A stretch of DNA of 64,000 nucleotides from Pelagibius sp040217155 (GTDB lineage: Bacteria; Pseudomonadota; Alphaproteobacteria; Kiloniellales; Kiloniellaceae), in NCBI GenBank assembly GCA_040217155.1, contig JAVJNS010000018.1, forward strand, positions 1 through 64,000, given 5' to 3'. The notes under the pieces were generated by a model that was given only the letters and a program-made list of their open reading frames with translations, was not told the DNA's origin and did not search any database. The translations under genes and the position numbers were made by a program. Shown here piece after piece: positions 7,242 to 17,596 of the stretch. The first letter of the stretch is position 1, and each line of letters begins with the position of its first letter.

Positions 7242-8228
7242 ATGCCCCACAAGAAGGTCCGCGTTATCGTCACCCGCCGTCTGCCCGATGTCATCGAGAC
7301 GCGGATGATGGAGCTTTTCGAGTGCCACCTGAACATCGAGGACAAGCCGTTGAGCCAGGCGCAGCTCATCGAGGCGGTGAAAGAGGCGGAAATACTGGTG
7401 CCGACGGTGACCGACCGCATCGACGCGGCGGTGCTGTCCCAAGCCGGACCGCAATTGAAGCTGATCGCCTCCTTCGGCACCGGCGTCGACCATATCGACC
7501 TTAAGACGGCGCGCCAGCGCGGCATCACCGTGACCAACACGCCGGGCGTGCTGACCGAGGACACCGCCGACATGACCATGGCCCTGATCCTGGCGGTGCC
7601 GCGGCGCCTGGCCGAGGGCGAGCGCCTGGTACGCGGCGGCGACTGGCAGGGCTGGGCGCCGACCGGCATGCTCGGTCACCGGGTGAACGGCAAGCGCCTG
7701 GGGATCATCGGCATGGGCCGAATCGGCAGCGCAGTGGCGCGCCGCGCCCGGGGCTTCGGCATGTCGATCCACTACCACAACCGGCGCCGGGTGCATCCCT
7801 CTCAGGAGGAAGAGCTGGAGGCGACCTATTGGGAGAGCCTCGACCAGATGCTGTCGCGCATGGACATCATCTCGATCAACTGCCCGCACACCCCGGCGAC
7901 CTTCCACCTGCTCTCGGCGCGGCGCCTGAAGCTGCTGCGCGAGGAAGCCTACATCGTCAACACCTCGCGCGGCGAAGTGGTCGACGAGAATGCCCTGACC
8001 CGCGCGCTGGAGTCCGGCGAGCTGGCCGGCGCCGGTCTCGACGTTTTCGAGCACGAGCCGGCGATCAATCCCAAGCTGCTGCGCCTCGACAACGTGGTGC
8101 TGCTGCCGCACATGGGCTCGGCCACCATCGAGGGCCGCATCGCCATGGGCGAGAAGGTCATCATCTCCATCAAGACCTTCGTCGACGGGCACACGCCGCC
8201 CGACCGCGTGTTGGAGACGATGTTCTAG
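7242..8228 (+). CDS. D-isomer-specific 2-hydroxyacid dehydrogenase (glyoxylate/hydroxypyruvate reductase type)
   Basis: 328 residues. The Rossmann NAD(P) motif is GIIGMGRIGSAVARRARG (about 151-168). The substrate-side Arg is in NTSRGEVVDENAL (about 239-251), and the Glu and His of the catalytic relay are in FEHEPAINPKLL and LLPHMGSAT (about 268-295). Overall it is most like GyaR/GhrB glyoxylate reductases, acting on glyoxylate or hydroxypyruvate; substrate is inferred. AGGAAGC precedes the ATG. The following methyltransferase gene starts 3 bp after the stop, so the two are likely co-transcribed. Confidence 0.85.
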   Translation: MPHKKVRVIVTRRLPDVIETRMMELFECHLNIEDKPLSQAQLIEAVKEAEILVPTVTDRIDAAVLSQAGPQLKLIASFGTGVDHIDLKTARQRGITVTNTPGVLTEDTADMTMALILAVPRRLAEGERLVRGGDWQGWAPTGMLGHRVNGKRLGIIGMGRIGSAVARRARGFGMSIHYHNRRRVHPSQEEELEATYWESLDQMLSRMDIISINCPHTPATFHLLSARRLKLLREEAYIVNTSRGEVVDENALTRALESGELAGAGLDVFEHEPAINPKLLRLDNVVLLPHMGSATIEGRIAMGEKVIISIKTFVDGHTPPDRVLETMF

Positions 8229-8231
8229 GCT

Positions 8232-8855
8232 GTGGCTTCAAGTGTCGTCAGCGGGACGGAAGGCTACGCCGAGGAAGCGGAAGAGATCCTTGTCCGCTAT
8301 GAGCAAGCCGCCTTCGAGCGCCTGCACGCGGCGATCCTGCATCTGATTCCCTCAACGCCGGCGACGGTCCTGGACATCGGCGCCGGCACCGGCCGCGACG
8401 CGGCAGCCTTCGCGGCGCTCGGGCATTCAGTGGTCGCGGTGGAGCCGACGGCCAAGCTGCGCGACGGCGCCAAGGCCTTGCATCTCTCGCCGCGCATCGA
8501 ATGGCTCGACGACAGCCTGCCGGACCTGGCCGGTCTCGCCGGCCGCGCCGCTTCCTTCGATTTGATCATGATGACGGCGGTGTGGATGCATCTCGACCGA
8601 TCTCAGCGGCGGCGGGGCATGCCCCGCTTGGCCGGCCTGCTGCGCCCCGGTGGTATCCTGATCCTCACGCTGCGCCACGGACCGGTCCCCAAGGGCCGGC
8701 GCATGTTCGAGGTCTCCGCCGAAGAGACGACGGAACTCGCCCGCACGACCGGTCTGGAGCCGGAACTGCACCAGGAAAATCAGGATGGCTTGTTCAAGCG
8801 TCCCGGGGTGACCTGGACACGCCTTGCCTACGCCAAGCCGGTTCAAGAGAGGTAG
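8232..8855 (+). CDS. Class I SAM-dependent methyltransferase
   Basis: 207 residues, starting at a GTG. The SAM-binding motif I is VLDIGAGTGRDAAAFAALG (about 45-63), with the acidic end of strand 2 in VAVEPT (about 66-71). Motif IV-like residues are near FDLIMMTAVWMHLD, and the post-motif LRPGGILILTLRHGP (about 137-151) is typical of small-molecule methyltransferases. Substrate unknown. It follows the dehydrogenase gene almost without a gap and ends 6 bp from the convergent BMP-type gene. Confidence 0.8.
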   Translation: MASSVVSGTEGYAEEAEEILVRYEQAAFERLHAAILHLIPSTPATVLDIGAGTGRDAAAFAALGHSVVAVEPTAKLRDGAKALHLSPRIEWLDDSLPDLAGLAGRAASFDLIMMTAVWMHLDRSQRRRGMPRLAGLLRPGGILILTLRHGPVPKGRRMFEVSAEETTELARTTGLEPELHQENQDGLFKRPGVTWTRLAYAKPVQER

Positions 8856-8861
8856 TTGGAG

Positions 8862-9851
8862 CTACTTCACCGGGCAGGGCCTGCCGCTGGCGGCGTCGTA
8901 CACCTGGATTTGGCCGCCGGCGATGCCTTCCTCGGCCGCCTCGGCGGCGGCTTCCATCTCCTCGCTGATGAGGGCGCGGTTGTTGTCGTCGATGACCCAG
9001 TCGAGGCCGCCCTCGGCGAGACCCAGCACCTGGACTCCCGCTTCCCAGTCGCCGTCTTTGGCCGCCATGAAGTTGTCGTAGACCGCGTTGTCGACGCGTT
9101 TTCGCATGGAGGTCAGCACCTGCCCCGGGTGCAGGCCGTTCTGGTTCGAGTCGGTGCCGATGCTCAGCGCGCCGGCGTCGGCGGCGGCCTGCAGCACGCC
9201 GATGCCGGTGCCGCCGGCCGCCTGGATCACCACGTCGGCGCCCTGTTCGATCTGCGAGCGGGTCAGCTCGGCGCCGCGCACCGGATCGCTCCAGGCCGCC
9301 GGTGTCGGGCCGGTCATGTTCACCAGCACCTCCACCCGCGGGTCGGCGCTGCGCGCGCCCTGGATGTAGCCGCAGGCAAAGCGCCGGATCAGCGGGATGT
9401 CCATGCCACCGACGAAGCCGATGGTGCCGCTCTTGGAGGCCATGGCCGCCAGCAGGCCGACGATGTAGGAGCCTTCCTGCTCGCGGAACACGATGGAGAG
9501 CACATTGGGCGCCTCGACCACCGAGTCGACGATGGCGAAGTCGGTGTCGGGAAAGTCCGGCGCCACCGCGGCCAGGGCCGAGGCATGGGTGAAGCCGATG
9601 GCGACGATGGGCGAGAAGCCGCGCTGGGCGAAATTGCGCAACGCCTGCTCGCTCTGCGCCTGGCCGGCGATCTCGAATTCGCCGTAGCCCGCGCCGGTTT
9701 CCTCCCGGTAGCGCTCGGCGCCCACATAGGCCGCCTCGTTGAACGACCCGTCGAACTTACCGCCGACCGAATAGACCACGGCAGGCGCGGCGAAAGCGGG
9801 GAAAGTGAGAAGACCGTACAGGACGGCGAGAAGGATGGGGCGAAGGCTCAC
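8862..9851 (-). CDS. BMP-family (PnrA/Med-like) ABC transporter substrate-binding protein
   Basis: 329 residues from a GTG at 9851 preceded by GGGAAG; an in-frame TTG at 9908 would add 19 residues before an otherwise normal signal peptide. The mature part begins near APAVVYSVGGKFDGSFNEAAY, typical of BMP proteins such as PnrA that bind purine nucleosides. GVGGMDIPLIRRF-like and GSNQNG-like ligand-loop segments (SVGGKFDGSFNE, TDSNQNGLHPGQVLTSM) are present. There is no lipobox, so it is probably free in the periplasm. No cognate permease or ATPase gene is adjacent, so the transporter is encoded elsewhere or this is a solitary receptor. Confidence 0.8.
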   Translation of the reverse strand: MSLRPILLAVLYGLLTFPAFAAPAVVYSVGGKFDGSFNEAAYVGAERYREETGAGYGEFEIAGQAQSEQALRNFAQRGFSPIVAIGFTHASALAAVAPDFPDTDFAIVDSVVEAPNVLSIVFREQEGSYIVGLLAAMASKSGTIGFVGGMDIPLIRRFACGYIQGARSADPRVEVLVNMTGPTPAAWSDPVRGAELTRSQIEQGADVVIQAAGGTGIGVLQAAADAGALSIGTDSNQNGLHPGQVLTSMRKRVDNAVYDNFMAAKDGDWEAGVQVLGLAEGGLDWVIDDNNRALISEEMEAAAEAAEEGIAGGQIQVYDAASGRPCPVK

Positions 9852-9926
9852 GCGGCTGCTTCCCAAACGGTGATGGACGGAGTTCTTGAAACGAAGCGAT
9901 TTCCGCAAAGGCTGGAACCTGCTGCG

Positions 9927-10745
9927 CTAAACCGCACAGAGCGCCTCGCCCGTACGGTAGTCCAGTGTCTTGAGATCGTGGATGGTGGCCTGGGGGCCGC
10001 AGAGGGCGCAGGCGGGGTCACGCGGCACCTTGACCTTGCGGAAGGTGGTCTCGAGCGAGTCAAAAAGAACCAGGCTGCCGGCCAGCGAGCTGCCGATGCC
10101 GAGTATCTCCTTCACCACCTCGTTGGCTTGCAGGGCGCCGAGGGTGCCGGCCAGGGCGCCGAGCACGCCGACGTCGGCGCAGCTTTCCTTCGGGTCGCCC
10201 GGCTGCGGGCCGAAGAGGCAGCGATAGCAGGGCTTCTCACCGTCTTCATGAGCTTTGTAGGTCGAGAGCTGGCCATCGAAGCGCATGATGGCGGCGGAGA
10301 CCAGGGTCTTGCCGGCCAGATAGCAGGTGTCGTTGGCGAGATAGCGGGTCGGAAAGTTGTCGGAACCGTCGGCGACAAGGTCGTAGCTTGCGATGAGGTC
10401 GAGGGCGTTATCCGGCGAGAGCCGCAGGTTGTGCGCCTCGACCTTGACCTCCGGATTGATCTCGGCGAGGCGGCGGCGCGCCGATTCCACCTTCGCCATG
10501 CCAAGGTTGCCAGTGTCGTGCAGCACCTGGCGCTGCAGGTTGGAGAGATCGACCGAGTCGTCGTCGACGATGCCCAGGGTGCCGATGCCGGCGGCGGCGA
10601 GATAGAGCAGCAGCGGCGAGCCGAGGCCGCCGGCGCCGATCACCAGCACCCGGGCCTTCAACAGCTTGGCCTGCCCCGCCTCGCCGATCTCCGGCAGCAC
10701 CAGGTGGCGCGCGTAGCGGTCGATCTGGTCGTCGCTGAATTCCAT
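9927..10745 (-). CDS. HesA/MoeB/ThiF-family adenylyltransferase
   Basis: 272 residues starting at MEFSDDQIDRYARHLVLPEI; upstream in-frame codons look non-coding. The ATP-binding loop is GAGGLGSPLLLYLAAAGIG (about 37-55), and the acidic strand is IVDDDSVDLSNLQRQ. Two CxxC pairs (CYRC about 172, CALC about 250) form the structural zinc site. These E1-like enzymes adenylate the C-terminus of a ubiquitin-like sulfur carrier (MoaD, ThiS or CysO). No rhodanese domain is present. No carrier gene is adjacent. Its place after cysK hints at sulfur transfer, but MoeB-type function is equally possible. Confidence 0.85.
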   Translation of the reverse strand: MEFSDDQIDRYARHLVLPEIGEAGQAKLLKARVLVIGAGGLGSPLLLYLAAAGIGTLGIVDDDSVDLSNLQRQVLHDTGNLGMAKVESARRRLAEINPEVKVEAHNLRLSPDNALDLIASYDLVADGSDNFPTRYLANDTCYLAGKTLVSAAIMRFDGQLSTYKAHEDGEKPCYRCLFGPQPGDPKESCADVGVLGALAGTLGALQANEVVKEILGIGSSLAGSLVLFDSLETTFRKVKVPRDPACALCGPQATIHDLKTLDYRTGEALCAV

Positions 10746-10888
10746 GGGGAATATGTTAGCGTCTTGAAGGGCCTGCACAAGAGGCCCCGTCCTTCGAGCC
10801 GTTGGCGGCGCCGGAGCTCCTCGTATCAAAGACGAGCGCCCGGCGAGACGCACCTCGAACCACGACGCGGGCCGACCTCCTTCCGCCC

Positions 10889-11878
<990 letters not shown>

Positions 11879-11919
11879 GAAGCGGTCTCCGTTCCCTGAA
11901 GTCGCCTAGCTGGCGGCAT

Positions 11920-12375
11920 TTAGATCGTGAAGTCGGTGATCTGCCGCGCTTCGCTGGTGATCCCCTTCTCGCGGGCTCTCTCGCAGAGTTCCTCGATGGT
12001 CATGTTGTCGAAGCGCTCCATCATCTGCAGCTGCATGTCGATCCAGATCGGCCGCAATACCTTCACGCCAAGCTCCGACCCGTCGGGTTCGGCGGCCGGA
12101 TCCGCGGTGCCCTCCAGCTTGCGCACAATGCGGATGATTTCGCCAACCGAGATACGCCGCCGCTCCCGCGCCAGGCGGTAACCGCCCTTGGGGCCGCGCT
12201 GGCCGGCAAGCACGTTGTGGTGCACAAGCTGCTGCAGGACCTGTTCCAGGTAGCGCCGCGGAATGCCCTGGCGCCGCGAGATGTCGCTGGAGCGGACCGG
12301 GCCGGAGCCGGCGTGGTAGGCAATGTCGACCACGGCCTCGATGGCGAAAAGCAGTTTTTTCGACAGTCTCAGCAT
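11920..12375 (-). CDS. Rrf2-family transcriptional regulator (no Fe-S ligands; CymR-like)
   Basis: 151-residue winged-helix regulator. The recognition region is SSDISRRQGIPRRYLEQVLQ (about 29-48) and the wing is LAGQRGPKGGYRLAR. IscR/NsrR proteins carry three Cys that bind an Fe-S cluster around residues 90-110; here that loop (ADPAAEPDGSELGV) has none. The only Cys is in the C-terminal helix (ELCERA). It is therefore probably not an Fe-S sensor. Together with cysK next door this recalls CymR, which represses cysteine metabolism and works with CysK. That link is inference. Confidence 0.85.
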   Translation of the reverse strand: MLRLSKKLLFAIEAVVDIAYHAGSGPVRSSDISRRQGIPRRYLEQVLQQLVHHNVLAGQRGPKGGYRLARERRRISVGEIIRIVRKLEGTADPAAEPDGSELGVKVLRPIWIDMQLQMMERFDNMTIEELCERAREKGITSEARQITDFTI

Positions 12376-12381
12376 GGCCGG

Positions 12382-12861
12382 TCAATCACCCGCCGCGCTG
12401 GATTTTTGCGCTGCGAAGCCGGTGGAACCGAAGCCGCCGGCGCCACGGGCGCTGGCTTCCAGGTCGTCGCTCACGCTCCAGGCGACACGGGCGTAAGCCG
12501 CCACCACCATCTGGGCGATGCGGCTGCCGCGCTCGATGACGAAGGGTTGGTCGCCGTGATTGATCAGGATCACACCGACCTCGCCGCGGTAGTCGGCATC
12601 GACGGTGCCCGGCGCATTCAGGACAGTAACTCCCTGCTTCAGCGCGAGGCCGGAGCGCGGGCGCACCTGCGCCTCGCTGCCCGGCGGCAGGGCGATAGCA
12701 ATGCCGGTCGGGATCAGGCGCCGTTCACCCGGCGACAGCGTCACCGGTTCCGCTACCGCGGCCAGCAGATCCATGCCAGCCGAGTCCGCTGTGGCATAGG
12801 CGGGCAGGTCGAGATCGGCGGCATGGTCGAGACGTTTGATGGTGACGCTGAGGGAGGTCAT
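12382..12861 (-). CDS. dut: Deoxyuridine 5'-triphosphate nucleotidohydrolase
   Basis: 159-residue trimeric dUTPase, converting dUTP to dUMP and so limiting uracil in DNA. All five family motifs are visible: AGMDLLAA (about 28-35), PRSGLALKQGV (about 68-78), the uracil-binding GTVDADYRGEVGVIL (about 86-100), RIAQMVV (about 114-120), and the C-terminal arm GAGGFGSTG (about 141-149). It lies between coaBC and the Rrf2 gene with a 6-bp gap to the latter. The coaBC-dut pairing is frequent in proteobacteria. Confidence 0.95.
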   Translation of the reverse strand: MTSLSVTIKRLDHAADLDLPAYATADSAGMDLLAAVAEPVTLSPGERRLIPTGIAIALPPGSEAQVRPRSGLALKQGVTVLNAPGTVDADYRGEVGVILINHGDQPFVIERGSRIAQMVVAAYARVAWSVSDDLEASARGAGGFGSTGFAAQKSSAAGD

Positions 12862-12894
12862 GGCGGTTTTGGCTGATCCTGTTCTTGGTTCTGC

Positions 12895-14109
12895 TTAGCG
12901 GGCAAAAGTGGCGGCGATCTGCCGGCAAAGCCGCTCGGCCACCTCCGCTTTCGTCATCTGCGGCCAGTCGTCGACACCCTCGGCGGAGATCAGGTGAATA
13001 CGATTGTCGTCGCCGCCGAAGGTCGCCGTGCCCGGCGCCACGTCGTTGGCGAGGATCCAGTCGCAGCCTTTGCGTGCCAGCTTGGCGCGACCCTGCTCGA
13101 CCACATTCTCGGTTTCCGCGGCAAAGCCGATGACCAGGCTGGGCCGCTGGCCGCCGGCCTGGGACAGTTCGGCCAGAATGTCGGGGTTTTGAGCCAGTTC
13201 CAGAGCCGAAGGCACGCCATTGTCTTTTTTCATCTTGTGCTGCGCGGCGGTGGCGGCCCGCCAGTCGGCCACGGCGGCGGCGCAGACCGCGACCTCCACC
13301 GGCAGGATGGCGCGGCAGGCGGCCAGCATTTCCGCCGCGGTTTGCACATGTACCGTCTTCAGGCCCTCGGGGTCGGCCAGCTGACTGGGGCCGGAGACCA
13401 GGGTCGTCTCGGCGCCGTGACGCGCCAAAGCGGTGGCGATGGCATGGCCCTGCTTGCCGGACGAGCGGTTGGCGATATAGCGCACCGGGTCGATGGGTTC
13501 GTGGGTCGGGCCGGAGGTCACCAGCGCGCGCAGGCCGCTCAAGGGTCCCGGCCGATCGAGCGCCGCCTCGATGGCCGCGAGGATCTCGTCCGGCTCGGCC
13601 ATGCGTCCGAAACCGTACTCACCGCAGGCCATGTCGCCTTCGTTCGGGCCGACGGTCGCAACGCCGCGCTCTTTCAGGGTGGCGATGTTGGCGCGGGTCG
13701 CCGCATGCTCCCACATGCGCAGGTTCATGGCCGGGGCGGCCAGCACCGCTTTGTCGGTCGCCAGCAATGCCGTGGTCGCCAGGTCGTCGGCGCGGCCCTG
13801 GGCCATCTTCGCCAGAATGTCGGCCGTCGCCGGGGCCACGACCAGCAGATCGGCATCGCGCGACAATTGAATGTGGCCCATTTCCGCCTCGTCGGTCAGC
13901 GAGAAGAGTTCGCCGTAGACCTTGTCGCCGCTGAGCGCGGCGAGCGACAGAGGGGTAACGAACTGCGCCCCGCCCTCGGTCAGGACGCAACGCACCCTTG
14001 CGCCGCGCTCGCGCAAGCGGCGGATCAACTCCAGCGATTTATAGGCGGCGATGCCTCCTGAGATGATCAGGAGGATACGTTTTCCGGTCAACACAGCGGC
14101 AATGCCCAT
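12895..14109 (-). CDS. coaBC: Bifunctional phosphopantothenoylcysteine decarboxylase / phosphopantothenate-cysteine ligase
   Basis: 404-residue coenzyme A biosynthesis enzyme. The N-terminal CoaC flavoprotein half shows GGIAAYKSLELIRRL (about 15-29), PAMNLRMW (about 124-131) and the substrate-clamp Cys in MACGEYGFGRM (about 159-169). The C-terminal CoaB half shows TSGPTHEPIDPVRYIANRSS (about 193-212) and the catalytic Lys region KMKKDNG (about 292-298). Length is standard. It is followed after 33 bp by dut. Confidence 0.94.
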   Translation of the reverse strand: MGIAAVLTGKRILLIISGGIAAYKSLELIRRLRERGARVRCVLTEGGAQFVTPLSLAALSGDKVYGELFSLTDEAEMGHIQLSRDADLLVVAPATADILAKMAQGRADDLATTALLATDKAVLAAPAMNLRMWEHAATRANIATLKERGVATVGPNEGDMACGEYGFGRMAEPDEILAAIEAALDRPGPLSGLRALVTSGPTHEPIDPVRYIANRSSGKQGHAIATALARHGAETTLVSGPSQLADPEGLKTVHVQTAAEMLAACRAILPVEVAVCAAAVADWRAATAAQHKMKKDNGVPSALELAQNPDILAELSQAGGQRPSLVIGFAAETENVVEQGRAKLARKGCDWILANDVAPGTATFGGDDNRIHLISAEGVDDWPQMTKAEVAERLCRQIAATFAR

Positions 14110-14194
14110 ATTTCACGGTGATCTGTCGTGAATAACCTAGGGGCTCGCCCTGATGAAGGCAAGCGAAGCGCTTTTTTCCTGCGATTCCGCAGCT

Positions 14195-15769
14195 TTACAG
14201 CAGGGCGGCCAGGGCCAGGACGAGGGCCGCAACGGCAATGGACAGGGCCCAGCGGCCGATATTTCCCCTCTGTCCGGCGGTTAAACGATCAATCGACTCC
14301 GGGTGCAGCCGAACGCGTCCGGCGGCCAACTCCTCGGTGGCGCGCTCCAGGTTGTCGGCCAGCGTCGGCAGTTGCCGCAGGCCGTGCAGTACATCTTCGA
14401 CGCCCTCGCGAATGCGCGCCTCCGGGCCGCGGTTTTCGCGCATCCAGGCGTCGATCAGCGGCTGCGCCAGGGTCCAGATGTTGAGCGAAGGATCGAGGCG
14501 CCGGCTGACGCCCTCGGCCATCAGCATGTTCTTCTGCAGCAACAGCAACTGCGGCTGCACCGGCAGCTCGAAAGATTCGGTAAGTCGAAGAAGCTGGGCC
14601 AGAAGCCGCGCGAAGGAGATCTCGTTCAGCGGCCGTCCGGCGATCGGCTCGCAAACCGAGCGCAGCGCCTGGGCGAAGACATCGAGGGCATGGCCTTGCG
14701 GCAGATAGCCGGCCTCCATGTAGACCGAGGCGAGGCGGTGGTAGTCGCCTTCCAGGGTCGCGATCAACATATCGGCCAAATGGCGACGGGTGCGCCAATC
14801 GAGACGCCCCATGATACCGAAATCGACGGCCAGGATATTGCCATTTTCGTCGACCCACATGTTGCCGGGATGTTGGTCGCCGTGGAAAAAGCCGTCGCGG
14901 AATACCTGGTTGAAGAAAATGCCGGCCGCCTTGGTGAGTATCGCTGCCAAATCGTGACCGGCGGCCAGCAGGGCCTCGCGGTCGTCCATGGGAATGCCAT
15001 CGACCAGCGACATGGTCAGCACGCGCCGTGACGAGCGCTGCCAGTCGATTTCCGGCACGTTGTAGGTCGGGTCCTCGGCGAAGTTCTCCGCCAACTCGGA
15101 GGCCGCGGCGCCTTCCATGCGCAGGTCCATCTCCAGGTGCACGGTGGTTTCGAAGACACGCACCGCTTCGACAGGGCGAAAGCGGCGCAGTTTCGGTTGC
15201 GCGCGCTCGACCCACTCTGCCAGCCAGTAAAAAAACTCGAGATCGCGGTCAAAGGCCTTCTCGATGCCGGGTCGCAGGATCTTTACCGCGACGCTGCGCG
15301 CCTTCCCGTCTCCTTGCCGCTCTCCTTCTTGAAGAGAATCGACAGCCACGGTGGCGTGATGAACCTGTGCGATGGAGGCGGCGGAAACCGGTTCGGAATC
15401 GAATGTCAGAAAGATCGCGTCGACCGGTTTGCCCAACTCCCGGGCTATGATCTCGCGCGCGACGGTGCCGTCGAATGGCGGCAGGTGGTCCTGCAGTTCC
15501 GCCAGGTCGAGGGCGACCTGTTCGCCCAGCAAGTCGGCGCGGGTCGAGAGCATCTGGCCCAGCTTGATGAAACTCGGTCCCATTTCGGTCAGCGCCCGGG
15601 CCAGCTTCTGACCCGGCCGGCCCTCCGCCGCACGGCGCGAGAAACGCCGGGTTATCCACAGCAGCCCCGGCGCCATGCCGACTTCCTCAAGCGGCGCGAG
15701 GGCGTCATGGCGCGCCAGGGTGCGGGCGATGCGCTGGAAGCGCAGCAGGGACCGGAAGGTACGAAGCAT
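14195..15769 (-). CDS. ubiB: UbiB-type atypical kinase (ubiquinone biosynthesis)
   Basis: 524 residues from MLRTFRSLLRF, placed 16 bp after ubiE. UbiB is an ABC1/ADCK-family protein needed for ubiquinone synthesis, probably as an ATPase that handles lipophilic intermediates. The family-specific KxGQ motif is in SFIKLGQMLSTRADL, the ATP Lys in VAVKILRPGIEKAF, the catalytic loop in HGDQHPGNMWV and the metal site in LAVDFGIMGRL. A C-terminal hydrophobic stretch (about 503-523) anchors it in the membrane. A perfect 9-mer matching the DnaA box lies inside the gene at 15652-15660. Confidence 0.92.
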   Translation of the reverse strand: MLRTFRSLLRFQRIARTLARHDALAPLEEVGMAPGLLWITRRFSRRAAEGRPGQKLARALTEMGPSFIKLGQMLSTRADLLGEQVALDLAELQDHLPPFDGTVAREIIARELGKPVDAIFLTFDSEPVSAASIAQVHHATVAVDSLQEGERQGDGKARSVAVKILRPGIEKAFDRDLEFFYWLAEWVERAQPKLRRFRPVEAVRVFETTVHLEMDLRMEGAAASELAENFAEDPTYNVPEIDWQRSSRRVLTMSLVDGIPMDDREALLAAGHDLAAILTKAAGIFFNQVFRDGFFHGDQHPGNMWVDENGNILAVDFGIMGRLDWRTRRHLADMLIATLEGDYHRLASVYMEAGYLPQGHALDVFAQALRSVCEPIAGRPLNEISFARLLAQLLRLTESFELPVQPQLLLLQKNMLMAEGVSRRLDPSLNIWTLAQPLIDAWMRENRGPEARIREGVEDVLHGLRQLPTLADNLERATEELAAGRVRLHPESIDRLTAGQRGNIGRWALSIAVAALVLALAALL

Positions 15770-15785
15770 CAGCAGTGTGTCCGGG

Positions 15786-16610
15786 TCAGATGCGCCAGCC
15801 GGAGTGCAGCGCCGCGATGCCACCGGAGAGGTTGCGGTAGCGAATCTGGGCGAGCCCGGCGGCGCCCATCATCCCGGCAAGCTCTTCCTGCGGGGGGAAA
15901 CGCCGGATCGATTCCGCCAGGTAGCGGTAGGACTCGCGGTCTCCCGCCACGGCGGCGCCCATGGCGGGCAGGACCTTGAAGGAGTATTGATCGTAGAGAT
16001 CGGCGAAGACCGGCACCACGACTCGGCTGAACTCCAGACAGAGAAAGCGGCCGCCCGGCTTCAGCACGCGCCGCGCTTCGGCCAGCGCCAGCTCGATATG
16101 GGTGACGTTCCTAAGGCCGAAGGCGATGGTGTAGGCGGTGACAGAGCGGTCGGGCAACGGCAGCCGCTCGGCATCACCGCAGATCCAGGAAAGTCCTTTC
16201 AAGGTACCGCGGTCGATGGCGCGGTCGCGACCGACGGACAGCATCTCCGCCGTCAGGTCGCAGACGATGACGTGGCTGTCGTGGTCCCCTGAATTGCCGG
16301 CCTTCTCGAGCCGGTCAATCACGCGGAAGGCGATATCGCCGGTGCCACCGGCGGTATCGAGCAGCTTCAGTCCGGGCCGCGGGTTGAGCCAGTCCACCAT
16401 AACCGACTTCCACAGCCGGTGGATGCCTCCGGACATCAGGTCGTTCATCAGGTCGTAGCGCCCGGCAACCGACTCGAAGACCCCTCTGACCAGGGACGGC
16501 TTGTCGCTCTCATCGATTTCGCGAAAGCCGAAATGTGTACGGCCGGCCTCGCCTTTTGGAGGCGCAGCCGGGTTCTCTCCCGGCGGTTCGGCGGTTCGGT
16601 CTGCGTTCAT
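15786..16610 (-). CDS. ubiE: Ubiquinone/menaquinone C-methyltransferase
   Basis: 274 residues from MNADRT; an ATG four codons earlier is also possible. UbiE methylates 2-polyprenyl-6-methoxy-benzoquinol (and demethylmenaquinone). SAM motif I is LDTAGGTGDIAFR (about 82-94) and the UbiE signature DLMNDLMSGGIHRLWK is at about 53-68, with FGLRNVTH and EFSRVVVP further on. The N-terminal 30 residues are Pro/Gly-rich and poorly conserved. It is first in a minus-strand series and is divergent from mutM over 99 bp. Confidence 0.94.
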   Translation of the reverse strand: MNADRTAEPPGENPAAPPKGEAGRTHFGFREIDESDKPSLVRGVFESVAGRYDLMNDLMSGGIHRLWKSVMVDWLNPRPGLKLLDTAGGTGDIAFRVIDRLEKAGNSGDHDSHVIVCDLTAEMLSVGRDRAIDRGTLKGLSWICGDAERLPLPDRSVTAYTIAFGLRNVTHIELALAEARRVLKPGGRFLCLEFSRVVVPVFADLYDQYSFKVLPAMGAAVAGDRESYRYLAESIRRFPPQEELAGMMGAAGLAQIRYRNLSGGIAALHSGWRI

Positions 16611-16709
16611 CGCGCGGACCATAGCGCGCGCCGGGCCGCCGCGCTACTCTGCGCCGCCGTATTGCCCTATTCCGAGTTCATTCACCTCTTCCGAGGACCG
16701 TTCTTCAAC

Positions 16710-17546
16710 ATGCCGGAGCTGCCTGAAGTCGAGACCGTGGTGCGCGGGCTGCGCCCGAAGATGGAAGGCCGCCGCTTGAAACAGGTCGAACTGCGCCGCC
16801 CCGACCTGCGGTTTCCCCTGCCGGAGGATTTCGCCCGGCGCCTCTCCGGGCGCCGCGTCGAGCGCATCTTGAGGCGTGCCAAATACATGCAGCTTCACCT
16901 TGACGACGGACAGGTGCTGCTGTGCCATCTCGGCATGTCCGGGCGCATGACCATCTTCGAGACGCCGCCCGGCGCCTCCAGACCGCCTCTGGACCGTCAC
17001 GACCACGTCATTTTCATCACCGAAGACGGCAGCGAAATTCGGTTCAACGACGCCCGGCGCTTTGGATTCATGGATCTTGTGGCAGCGGAAGCGCTCGACG
17101 CCCATCCCCTGCTGCGCGATCTGGGCCCCGAGCCCCTTGGCAATGACTTCAACGGGCCAAACCTCGCCGCGGCGCTGAAGGGCAAGCGCTCGCCGATCAA
17201 GGCGGCCCTGCTCGATCAGCGGGTGGTGGCCGGTCTCGGCAACATCTATGTCTGCGAAGCGCTCTTTTTTGCCGGCCTTTCGCCGCGACGCCTGGCTTAT
17301 ACGGTGCAGGGCGGGCGTGCTGAAAAGTTGGCGACCGCAGTGCGGAGCGTCCTGATCCGCGCGATCGAAGCTGGCGGCTCCTCGCTGCGCGACTACGTGC
17401 AGGCCGATGGCGAACTCGGCTATTTCCAGCATGAGTGGGCGGTTTATGGACGTGAGGGCGCGGTTTGCAAGGGTTGCGCCGCGCCACTGCGCCGTCTGGT
17501 GCAGAGCGGCCGTTCGACGTTCTATTGTTCGCGATGCCAGAGGTGA
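16710..17546 (+). CDS. mutM: Formamidopyrimidine-DNA glycosylase
   Basis: 278 residues. The start is fixed by the invariant N-terminus PELPEVETV after Met: Pro2 is the Schiff-base nucleophile and Glu3 the general acid. The frame is open upstream to 16419 but that stretch is antisense to ubiE. The helix-two-turn-helix is in DQRVVAGLGNIYVCEALFFA (about 171-190). The C-terminal zinc finger is CKGCAAPL with CSRCQ at the very end. It removes 8-oxoguanine and fapy lesions and nicks the strand. Confidence 0.96.
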   Translation: MPELPEVETVVRGLRPKMEGRRLKQVELRRPDLRFPLPEDFARRLSGRRVERILRRAKYMQLHLDDGQVLLCHLGMSGRMTIFETPPGASRPPLDRHDHVIFITEDGSEIRFNDARRFGFMDLVAAEALDAHPLLRDLGPEPLGNDFNGPNLAAALKGKRSPIKAALLDQRVVAGLGNIYVCEALFFAGLSPRRLAYTVQGGRAEKLATAVRSVLIRAIEAGGSSLRDYVQADGELGYFQHEWAVYGREGAVCKGCAAPLRRLVQSGRSTFYCSRCQR

Positions 17547-17596
17547 CGTTGGAGGATTCTGTTTTCATGGCAGCGGCGCTGGGGTAGGTAACCGCC

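Noticed and set aside
15652..15660. TTATCCACA, a perfect DnaA box.
   Set aside because: It is single and inside ubiB; an origin needs a cluster near an AT-rich unwinding region.
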